This document shows, piece by piece, positions 23,598 through 32,915 of a stretch of 64,000 bases of DNA; within the stretch, counting starts at the first letter, position 1; each line of letters opens with the position of its first letter. The notes beneath the pieces are model-generated. The model was given only the letters and a program-made list of their open reading frames with translations. It did no database searches and was not told where the DNA came from. The translations under genes were made by a program, and so were the position numbers. Origin of the DNA: Boesenbergia rotunda (Eukaryota > Streptophyta > Magnoliopsida > Zingiberales > Zingiberaceae); contig JAGFNQ010009511.1 in NCBI GenBank assembly GCA_024364735.1, positions 236,651 to 300,650 of the forward strand. Reading direction: 5' to 3'.

Positions 23598-25198
23598 ATG
23601 GCACCTAAGTGAGTTTTAGGTTCATTTTACTCTACTGATTACTTCAGTTATCATGATTTTTGGGCTAATCATAAATTTTCTCTTGTGTTGTGTGTGCCAT
23701 TACCGTGACCTCCCTTGTCTTGACCTAAAACCTCACTGATCAAATCTCATTTCATTAAACCTATGTTCATATGATCATTTCCATCTTATGTTATAATTCA
23801 TTCTTGTATCATTGATTACCTGATCAAACTTTTTCACTTCATTTGATACAATCTGGTGTTGTGATCGATTGATTCCACCTTTTTAGAAAGTCATCTAAGG
23901 GCAAGGAACCCATTGAGGGAAGCTCCAAGGGCAAAGGCCCTTCATCCTCTGCCCCTTCTCAAAAATTTCAACCACCCCCTCATACCAGATTTCAAAATAT
24001 TCATTACGCACTAGCCTTTCAATATAACACTTTCAAACTCATGCCCTGTCGAACTGTGGACCAAGCATTCATTTACGAACATTGTCCGTCGGTACGACAA
24101 ATCATTGAGCACTACGAACTTCAATCCATTCTTTTCCTTGAGGGGCCAATCAATTTTGATTTGGTCTCCGAATTCTATAACAACATGGTCGGTGGAGAGG
24201 GTACGGGGTGGAGGACCCGTGTCGCCAGTATCGACCTTAATTTTGATCTATCTGCTTTCACTGCCTTTCTTGGTTGTCGCCAATTAGATAATGACTTTCC
24301 TCTCTACCCTTATCTTCCGGATCCACTACTGATTCCTTTCGATGGAGTCACTCCTGACTCTATCTATGAGTACTTCTTCGGTCATCCCAAGCCAGGGTGT
24401 CCTGATGAGCGCACCAGTGATTTCCCCACATTTGCTGCTCTCCGCCTTTCCCCCGTTGATTATGTCTTGTTGAAGATCATCACTAACTGTCTCATCCCTA
24501 CTACTTCGAAGCGCTTAGATGAGATTCACTCATTCCACTGCTTGATGCTCTACGGGATGCATCAGCAGTTAGACATTGACTTAGTGACTACCATCATTTT
24601 CTCCATCATTACCTATAGTCAGATGTACGGACAAACAGTTTACATGCCATTTGGACATATTATTACTACCTGGCTGCATTCGGTTGGTTTTGACGTTTCA
24701 CAGGGCAGCATCGTACCTATGGTTCGGCAGGACTGCCGACTTGACCGACGCATGTTGGCCCAGTCTGGTATTATTGTCGGACCGCAGGGGCTGAGGTGGA
24801 AGGATAGAAGACGTGTAGGGGAGTTACCGAGAGCAGCCCATGATCAGATGCATCAGGAGCCGCCCGCTGCTGCAGAGGGCTACTATGAGTCGAATCCTGA
24901 CCTTTGCTGGCAGATTGTCGAGCTGGAGCAGACGATTCAGCATGGTTTGCATGTCTCAAAGCTCTGGAGAGAGGAGGTCCGCTCTGAGTTTCAGGCTTTT
25001 GACCGCAGACTGCTGGCGATCGAGTCTGACATTTCTGGGATTTGCTCCCGGCAGGAGACTTGGCACGAGGAGTGGCACAGTTGGGCAGCTGGTCATCCAT
25101 ACCAGCCTTCATCATCTGGAGCGGCGCCTTCCAGTAGCACTGCACCAGGGAGCGTTATATATATTGATGATACATCTGATGACGACCCTGCTGATTGA
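23598..25198 (+). CDS. Element B ORF2: intact spliced plant-transposon-protein/env-like gene
   Basis: Exon 1 is 23598-23608 (11 nt, ATGGCACCTAA), intron 23609-23886 (GTGAGT ... TTTTTAG, 278 nt), exon 2 23887-25198. Joined, it gives an uninterrupted 440-residue frame. The N-terminus is Lys/Ser-rich (KKSSKGKE), a possible nuclear signal. The middle has the shared pattern EFYNNM ... LLKIITNCLIPTT ... QQLDIDLVTTIIFSIITYSQ ... YMPFGHII, resembling the 'putative plant transposon protein' domain. Residues of about 24900-25090 form a coiled coil (ELEQTIQHGLHVSKLWREEV ... IESDISGICSRQETW), then a Ser/Ala-rich acidic tail. No signal peptide or obvious membrane helix, which argues against a true envelope role. 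It lies downstream of pol, where Sirevirus env-like genes sit. Function unknown; it is the best-preserved gene in the window. Confidence 0.7.
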
Positions 25199-25627
25199 TT
25201 TGATCTGGGTTTCATGATTTGTGATGACTGTTATACATCTGACTCTATGATAGATATCTTCATGTATGCCTCGCTATATTATGCACTGCTATGCGTATAT
25301 GCTTACTCCATGTTCATATGATACATATGATTGTTTTGTCATGCCTTCTATTTGTCATATGTTTTTCATATAACCTTTAAATTTTTCATAATCTTATGTT
25401 ATTTTGGGAAACCCCTAGGATTGAGGGGGAGGTTTTATTTTTAAACTTAACGACCCCTCTAGACCCTTTTCGGTGTTTCACAAAGGGGGAGAGTGAGGTT
25501 GGTTAAGTTTGGGATAATTATGAGTAGGGGGAGGATCCTGATTCCCCTATGAGTGTGAGATTTGCAATTATTGATTTCAAATCCCTAAACTTAAAATCGG
25601 GTTGTCAAACAACAAAAAGGGGGAGAT
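25199..25627 (+). other. Element B 3' tail with polypurine tract
   Basis: Non-coding. AAAAAGGGGGAGA at 25614-25626 is the plus-strand primer tract next to the LTR. Further purine tracts (ACAAAGGGGGAGAG near 25480, GAGGGGGAGG near 25422) lie upstream, as in the tails of A and D. Confidence 0.75.
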
Positions 25628-27917
25628 TATTGATGCAGTCTGACCTTGATTGTTGTTTTGGTATTGACATCGATTTTAGTTTAGGTTGATGAGATGATTG
25701 GGATTAAGTCCTGGTCATGGACTAGGCATACCTAGTGGGACTAGGTTTGATGAAATCCTAACTTGGAGGGTTAGGTGTGAGAAAATCCTAGCTTGGAGGG
25801 CTAGGTGTGAAAAGTCCTAACCTGGAGGGTTAGGTGTGGAAAAATCCTAGTTTGGAGGGCTAGGTGTGAAAAGTCCTAACCTGGAGGGTTAGGTGTGGAA
25901 AAATCCTAGCTTGGAGGGCTAGGTGTGGAAAAGTCCTAACCTGGAGGGTTAGGTGTGAAAAGTCCTAGCTTGGAGGGTCAGGTCCTAGCCTGGAGGGTTA
26001 GGTTGATGAAACCCTGGCTTGGAGTGCCAGGTCCTAGCCTGGAGGGCTAGGTTGAAGAAATCCCGGCTTGGAGGGCCAGTCCTAGCTTGGAGGGCTAGGT
26101 TGGATAAAATCCTGGCTTAGAGGGCCAGGTCCTAGCTTGGAGGGCTAGGTTGAAGTCCCGGTGAGTGAGACTGGGCATGGAGTCTTGGTCCGGGGGACTG
26201 AGCACGAGTCAGGGGAGGCTCGGAGCCAGTTCTCTTGACTTAGAGTGGGTTTGGCCTAGCCTGGATCGGTCTGGTGACCGATCAGGGGAGTTGGCACGAA
26301 GTTCCCTTGTGGATCGGTCTGGTGACCGATCCAGCTATGACTGATTGGTCTGGTGACCTATCAGGAAGCATACAGAGAGATTGGGAACTTACTGCTCGGC
26401 TCCTGATCGGTTTGGTGACCGATCAGGGAGCATAGAGTTCACTCACTACTCAACTCCTGATCGGTCTGGTGACCGATCAGGGAGCTTAGAGTTCACATCC
26501 TTCTCAGCTCCTGATTGGTCTGGTGATCGATCAGGGAGCATACAGTGGGTTTTGGGAACCTTACTGCTTGGCTCCTGATCGGTCCGGTGACCGATCAGGG
26601 ATACAGTTCAGATCGTTCTGGTGAACTATCAAGTGTCGCGAGTTTCACACTATGACCGATCAGGATGGAGCCTGATCGGTCTAGGAATGCCCTGATCGGT
26701 CTGGTGACAGATCAGGAGGGTTGGAATGCGAAATTGGGAAATCACCCTGCAAAGGGGTGGATCGGTCTGGGGACCGATCCACGACTTGGGATCGATCTGG
26801 TGATCGGATCCCGGAGAAGTCGCGATTCTTGATTACGCGTTGGGGACCGATCAGGATGGAGCCTGATCGGTCTGAACCCACCCTGATCGGTCTGGTGACC
26901 GATCAGGAGGCTCTCTGTCGGTCCGGTGACCGATCACTTTAATTCAAATGCACTGTCAGGTACTCTGATCATGTATGAACACATCTGATTTCTCTGCTCT
27001 TAATCTCTGATACTTGATTCTCTGCTTGATTTGCTGTGCTAATGATCTGATCAAGTGTGCAGGTGGCAGGAATGGATTCAAACACTCAAGGAGAGTCAAT
27101 GGGAGTCTTTCCTTGGAGCAGGTTTGTCCGTTTTCCATCTCAGGTTGCAACGGATACTGACACTGCTGGAGCTGCTGACTGGGGCTTGGCTGAGGGAAGC
27201 TCAGGGAGTCCAGGAGAGCTCAGTGGTAGCTGGTTGTTGCAGGTGAGCAGCTGGAGGCTGCAGTGAGGTGGTGACCTGGTGATCAGTGGGAGAGACTTAA
27301 GCTCTTGGTGGCGAACAAGTCTCAAAAACGAACACAACGAAGTTCTCCACATTGTGCTCTTGCGACAACTCTGTTCCATCATCTTGAGCAAGCAACTGTG
27401 ATCCTTGAAGCAACCTTCTGCTACTTGAGCACTTGGAAGAGAAACAAGAAGTTTGGCGAGTCCATCAGCGAGAAGACACGAAGAAGGGAGTTCTTGCGTG
27501 AGATCTGCGTTGAGTGGAGCTCGGGAGAAGTTTGCTTGTGTTCTTGTGGTTCTAAGTGCTAAGTAAGATCCTTCTTGTGTTTCCTGTACTTTATACTTGA
27601 TCCATCTTGAAACGCTGTGGAGAGTTACTCCACCGAGAAGGAGGTTGCATTTTATCCGAATTTTCCGGGGCTTGATCTGCCAACGATCAAGGGATCGCCC
27701 ACCTTACGGGCACGCCAAGGAGTAGGGGCAAGATATCCCCGAACCTTGTAAATCCTCTTTATTAGCGTTTTGTGCTGTTACTTAGTTTCTGCATTTAGTC
27801 TCTGTTTTTGGTTTGCTTCCGCTGCTGCCTAACCTCTGAAGTGCAGAAATTTGAAAAGTTCTAAAGTTCAAGTGTTTGGCTACATTCACCCCCCCTCTAG
27901 CCTTCCAAGTTCCAACA
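25628..27917 (+). repeat. 3' LTR of element B
   Basis: Matches 10860-13078. It starts TATTGATG instead of TGTTGATG (a G-to-A change at the terminal dinucleotide) and ends TTCCAACA before GGGTG. The hairpin array is at 25757-26149 and the palindrome array at about 26261-26937. Length 2290 bp. Confidence 0.9.
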
Positions 27918-27922
27918 GGGTG

Positions 27923-28273
27923 GGCAGATTGTGAATTTGTGATTTCTGAGGGGTTTTTCAGAAATCTGGTTAAGTTCTATTTGGCACCAAGGGTAGGGTT
28001 GCTTGGGGCAATTTTTTGATGGTGTCAAAGGGGGAGATCTTGGGTGTTAAGTTAGGCTTGGGTCGAAACTTAACTTTGATACTGTGGAGTTCAGTTTGGG
28101 TTGAAACTTAACTTTGGGATTAGCAATAAGAATTGAAATTTGGGAGAAAGCATAGGTTAAGGGGGAGGTTGCCTCTTGTGTATTATGCTTTAATTTTTCA
28201 ATTACTTTTTCTATTATCATTGCTATATGTTTACCTAACTTAACATATTGTCACACATCAAAAAGGGGGAGAT
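27923..28273 (+). other. Element A tail, second part, with polypurine tract
   Basis: Continues A downstream of B. It contains a CAAAGGGGGAGATC tract near 28026 and the terminal AAAAAGGGGGAGA at 28260-28272 directly before the 3' LTR. No ORF. Confidence 0.8.
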
Positions 28274-29225
28274 TGTTGGGGCAATCGGCCCTCAGATGAT
28301 CTGGAGGATCATGATATTTTGATGTGTGAGCAATATGGTTAAGTTAGGATGTGTGTTGTTCTCATATGTGTACATGAGTGTGCAGGTGTACAGGTACACA
28401 TGGACTTGGTTGATGTCTTCAGGTGAAGGATGGCATGGAGATAAGCTGGAGGCTTGCGTGCGCATCCGAGGGACCATTGGATAGCAGAAATGATGAGCCG
28501 AGGGATGCGGACTTCGAGGCGTACGTGAAGGGTGGCATGGAGGCAAGATGGAGGCTTGTGTGTGCATCCGAGGGACGAGGGCCGAAGATGAAGAGGGCGT
28601 GAAGGCAACAGTCAAGATTGCTGGTGAAGAGTCAACTAAGTTGTGAGGGTCTGAGTATGAGTGTTTGTACTCAGGGGCTAAGCCGGGAGGGTTTGAGTGC
28701 GGAGTGACATGTACTCGGGAGTGTAACCCTAGTCTTAGATGTATACCAGTCGACTGCCCCAGGGGCAGTCGACTGGTGTAGGCTGGAACAGGCTGGTAGA
28801 TTCGAACGTTGTATAGTAATGATCGAATCTGAGTGGGACCAGTCGACTGGTAGCGACTGTTTCAGATTCGAGCCCTATTTAAAGGGGATCGTTTCCTACC
28901 ATCTTCTTTGACGAAACTCGCTTGGGTAAAGTGAGTTAGTAGTCTTTTGTGCCCAGATAGTGTCCAAGAGATTGTGGCGAGGTTTCTCCACCCACAAGGA
29001 GCGACGAGGGCTAGCCGGAGGTTATCCGGGGATTGATCCACCGACGGATTCTTGGATTAGTCACCAGTCCGGGGTGGATACCAAGTAAATCTTCCGTGTT
29101 AGCATTGGTTAGTATTTATTTTATTATTTTTATTATATATTCCGCTGTGCAACTAACCGTGTAGGAAGCAAGGGGTTCGAAAATCGATATTCACCCCCCC
29201 TCTAGCGGACACGATCGATCCTACA
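28274..29225 (+). repeat. 3' LTR of element A
   Basis: TGTTGGGGC ... GATCCTACA, 952 bp, uninterrupted. Palindromes are at 28746-28776 and 28839-28850, and the TATA-like CTATTTAAAGG is near 28873. Minor differences from the 5' LTR include a missing half of the second double palindrome. Confidence 0.9.
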
Positions 29226-29865
29226 ATGGGTGCATTGTGAGATGCTTGAATCATTTTTCTTAATTTATTATTAAATCTAAGATTTAATTGAAACTTGTGT
29301 TAGATTCAAATCTGACAATAGTAAAGTGAATTTGATTTTTAGTAATTGGCTTCCAAGTCTTGGCGAGGCACAAGGCCTTCTTTGGCCGTAGCCTTATTGG
29401 ATTATCAACCCTTTCCTTGACAAAGCCTTTTATAGAAAATTCATCTTCAAGTTACTTCTTGAAAGATTTTGGTCTAACTAGTTTAGGTCTTGGATCGGTA
29501 GCTTTGGCTAGTTCCACCAAACGACTTCCCTAAACTACTATCATCTCACCTCCACCTAATACTAGGTTGTACAAGTTTCAATTATCCTTTTTCCTATAAC
29601 CATTCTAAATCATGCGTAAATTTAAATATGAATGACATGACATATATTAAAGAAAATAGCAGATGCATGCCCATGGCATTAATGCATGATTCAAACAAGT
29701 CAAAACCATTTTAATTAAGTTTCTAAAGATGTATCAAATTCTCGATTTGATACACGTCGTGTTAACCCGCGAATATGCCAACTCACTTTACACATTTAAT
29801 TTTATTAAATTAATTATTGCGGTTTGGGTAAGATTTTATTTAGTTCGACTTTAAGTTATTTAAGA
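29226..29865 (-). other. Element G conserved non-coding spacer (minus strand)
   Basis: Read on the minus strand, 29345-29580 matches the spacer after gag in D1 (about 53575-53830) and D2 (about 43445-43705). Shared words include GTGAGATGATAGTA, CTAGTTTAGGTCTTGGATCG in reverse, and CCAATAAGGCTACGGCCAAA. The segment nearest A (29226-29245) gives GCATCTCACAATGCACCCAT on the minus strand, the left arm of the hairpin completed at 871-924. No ORF. Confidence 0.65.
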
Positions 29866-30390
29866 ATTAATTGGAACTGAATTTAGAATTAATTAAGGTT
29901 TAGTTGAATTAATTTGAATTTGAATTAATTAAGATTTAATTGAATTAATTTGAATTTGAATTAATTAAGATTTAATTAATTTGAATTAATAAATATTTAA
30001 TTGAATTAATTAAGAATTGATTTAAATTTGAATTAATTGAATTAATTAAGAATTGATTTGAATTTGAATTAATTAAGATTTAATTGAATTAATTAAGAAT
30101 TAATTTGAATTTGAATTAATTAAGATTTAATTAATTTGAATTAATAAAGATTTAACTGAATTAATTAAGAATTGATTTGAATTTGAATTAATTAATATTT
30201 AATTAAATTAATTAAGAATTGATTTGAATTTGAATTAATTAAGTTTTAATTGAATTAATTAAGAATTAAATTGAATTTAAATTAATTAAGATTTAATTGA
30301 TTAATTAATTTGAATTTGAATTAATTAAGGTTTAATTGAATTAATTTGAATTTGAATTAATTAAGAGTTAATTAAGGATTAAGAATTAAT
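29866..30390. repeat. Degenerate AT-rich tandem repeat
   Basis: About 500 bp of variants of AATTAATTTGAATTTG and AATTAAGATTTAATTG, with almost no G or C other than the single G per word. It lies in the G element downstream of its gag on the minus strand, probably a slippage expansion of the low-complexity gag tail or spacer. Confidence 0.85.
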
Positions 30391-30479
30391 TAAATTCAGG
30401 ATTGTTGAGGATTAAAAAAAAATTTAATTAGATTTAAATTTCAACAATTTTGGGTTGGATAATAATTGTGGGTTTAGCT

Positions 30480-31506
30480 TCATCATTTTATTATCTCAAA
30501 GATTTCTTATTCTTTTACTATTTCCTTTTTATTTATCTTTTTAAGTTTTTCCAATAATTCTGGTTTATTTGAATCTTTGTAATTTATATTGACTATGACC
30601 TTTATCTCAAAAAATTTTATCTCCTCCTCATCCTCAAAATTACATCCTTCAGTATCCTAAACATAGGTGGAGTAATTTGGGTCACTAATTAATATTTCAG
30701 GATTATCCAAGGGAATAATTAAATTATAATCTAAAGAGGCATTATCTCCACTATCCTCAGAAATATTTTAATTATCCTCAAAAATATTTTCAATACTTTT
30801 AGGATTAATCTCAAGAATTTCAAAATTTAGTTCTGGATTATCCTTAAGATTATCAACATTAAATTCTGGATTCTCCTTAAGATTATCAGAGATAATTTTA
30901 ATATTATCCTTAACAATTCAGGATTAAAGTTATCAGAATTTTCAGAATTAATTTCAGAGTTATCATCAAGAATTTTAAAATTATCCTCAGTAATTTTAGA
31001 TTTAAATTCAGAGTTATCATTAACATTTTCAAATTTGAGTTCAGAATTATCAGTAACATTTTTAGAATTAATTTCAGAATTAATTTTAGAAATTAACGAA
31101 TTAATATTAAGGATTACAAGGTTAATTTCTGATATTTTAGCAGTATTTACTTTTTCTAATTGATCATGTATGATATCTATTTGAAAAACTTTCAGAACGT
31201 AAATTTTGCGTACCTTTTCCGAACACTTATTTTTGTAGTGTCCATACTTTTCGCATTTGAAGCATCGTACGTGACTTTTGTCTCTCCGGACTCCTGGCGC
31301 TGGTGCCTCCTTTGCTGCCGGTGAGGAACGATTCTTACGAGTAGGGCACTAATTTTTATAGTGCCCTCTCTCCCTGCACGTGAAGCATATAATATGGAAT
31401 TTAAAAACAGACATTAAAAAAAATGTACCTGATTCACCCCTGGGCTCCCCCTCAACTCCTGGCGTCTTTGCTCCGTCGGCGGTTAGTCCGGTGAAGAGCG
31501 GTTTGG
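30480..31506 (-). pseudogene. Element G gag, N-terminal domain deleted
   Basis: Directly after the primer site the minus strand reads GLTADGAKTPGVEGE, matching A's leader GLTAEGAHARE. Within about 110 nt it reaches HIICFTCRERGHYKN and then CFKCEKYGHYKNKC (about 31225-31265), two zinc knuckles like those of A gag. The capsid domain that should lie between is missing. A stop follows the first knuckle. Downstream is an Asn/Glu/Ser-rich repeat tail (DNSEINSEN, DNSELKFEN, DNSEFKSKI), open for about 120 residues, then a frameshift. Confidence 0.65.
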
Positions 31507-31517
31507 CTCTGATACCA
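31507..31517 (-). other. Primer-binding site of element G
   Basis: CTCTGATACCA on the plus strand, i.e. TGGTATCAGAG on the minus strand, two bases from the LTR end at 31520. It fixes the orientation of G. Confidence 0.9.
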
Positions 31518-31519
31518 CT

Positions 31520-32915
31520 TGTAGGAGCGGTGCCGTCGATAGCGATCGTAAAAATCTTGCGGTAAATCGTAAACTTTCGATCGTTCGAATCAAAGCGTTG
31601 TAGCACAGTGGAAAAGTAAAACTGAAAAATAAAAGAACACAGCACAGCAGACACGCGGGATTTATTTACATGGTTCCCGACCCCCTAGGGTCACTACATC
31701 CAAGGCCTATGTACTCGGCGTGAGTCCACTATTGGTCTCCTTTCTGGAATTTCCGGAGGCGGAGAAAACCCGTCTTACAGTTGATATACAAGCAAAAAAG
31801 ATAAGAGTTGAAATGCAACTTGAATTAAAACAAACCAAACAGAAACAGACGATCCGGCCAATCTGGAACTCCGAAGCGACGCGCACTTCCTCCTGGAGCT
31901 TCCTTGGTCGTAGAGCTTTGTATGATCGCTTTTGCTTCGCACGGAGTGGCTTAGAATGAATGTAGAAGTTATTGTTCAAGCTGAGGGGTCGAAGCCCCTT
32001 TTATAGGCTTCGTTCGGGCGCCTGTGTTGATGGGGGCGCCCCTATAGGCTTGGTCAAACCTTATCCCTGCGCCGAACTCGTCGCAGCTGATAAAACCTTT
32101 GACCTGGGCGCCTACATGAACCCGGGCGCTGTATCATCTCGGGCGCCTGAATGGAAGTCTGTTCTGCCTTCTTCGACCAAACTGCTTTTTTGTTCTTTGG
32201 ATGCTGTTGGGCGCCCCCATCAATGGGGGCGCCTGGCTTCAAGGCTTCCAGCAGCCTTCTGTGTGATTTCTCTGCTTTGTCTTCCATTCTTGGTACTTGC
32301 AAGATACACAAATACAAAGCAAATATACACACAATATTAGCCTTAAGGACTTGGTTCTGACTTCGGATTTCCACGAAACCCTAGGTCAAACCGACGCAAG
32401 TTCCCACCTCCGAGAACGCGCCTTTCACCTACTCCATTCAGGAGACGGTTGCCACCCAGTCCTTCGAGTGGACTTTTGCTTAGCCTCTGATACTCTCGGA
32501 TCTCGAGACGTCCGAACCCCGACCCGTCTCTACTTCTGTCCTTAGTCATCGCTCAGCTAAGTTGCTCAGTCCCTCGGACCAAGACTTCGTGCCCAAACCC
32601 TAAGTCTAGGACTTCGGTGCCCAACCCTCAGCCAGGTCTTCTTGCCCAGTCCTCGACCAGGACTTCGTGCCCAACTTCTGGTCAGGTCTTCAGTGCTCAG
32701 CCCTTTGCCAGGACTTAGTGCCCAATTCATGATCAGGACTTAGTGTCTAATTCTTCGAACCAGGACTTATTGTCTAGGTTTACTAGGACTTTCTTTCACT
32801 TTGGCTACTCCTCTCTTGACTCCCCTTCCCTTGTTTAATGTATCACTGACTTAAGTATATTGTCAAATATTAAAACACTTAGAGAAGGACATCACTGATG
32901 CAACTTGCACCAACA
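31520..32915 (-). repeat. 5' LTR of element G (minus strand)
   Basis: Plus-strand ends are TGTAGGAGCGG and TTGCACCAACA, so on the minus strand it runs TGTTGGTGCAA ... CTCCTACA, 1396 bp. The minus-strand TATA box reads CCTATAAAAGG at 31997-32007. GGGCGCC palindromes lie upstream of it (32015-32235), and a degenerate hairpin/tandem array (CCTGGTCGAGGACTGGG-like on the minus strand) is at about 32560-32790. The same block order is found in the D LTRs. The presumed target duplication beside the hAT sequence is AATGC (32916-32920); the partner copy is outside the window. Confidence 0.8.

Larger units (their letters stand above)
10860..27917 (+). mobile_element. Element B: full-length Sirevirus-like copia element with gag, pol and ORF2
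   Basis: Flanked by GGGTG at 10855-10859 and 27918-27922. Order: LTR 10860-13078, primer site, gag, pol, palindromic block, ORF2, tail, polypurine tract 25614-25626, LTR 25628-27917. It spans 17.06 kb, about 12.5 kb without the nested B-type solo LTR and C3. This is the only element here with all three genes. gag and pol are broken but ORF2 is open. Confidence 0.9.
925..29225 (+). mobile_element. Element A: Sirevirus-like copia element with gag and ORF2 but no pol
   Basis: The element begins TGTTGGGGC at 925 and ends CCTACA at 29225. The flanks are ATGAG (920-924) and ATGGG (29226-29230), a target duplication with one mismatch. Removing the nested C1, C2 and B insertions leaves about 6.8 kb: LTR (about 0.97 kb), tRNA-Met primer site, gag, a promoter-like block, ORF2, tail, polypurine tract and LTR (952 bp). 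No protease, integrase, reverse transcriptase or RNase H motif exists in the internal region outside B. A therefore needs Pol from elsewhere. It was inserted into the loop of a conserved hairpin in element G. Confidence 0.85.

Noticed and set aside
24771..25145. Minus-strand ORF of 124 codons opposite B ORF2
   Set aside because: Shadow of the ORF2 coding frame. No similarity to known domains, and no promoter or start context of its own.
31349..32549. Possible host gene with several short ORFs around 31.3-32.5 kb
   Set aside because: The primer site, LTR ends and GGGCGCC palindromes show this is the 5' LTR and gag leader of element G on the minus strand.
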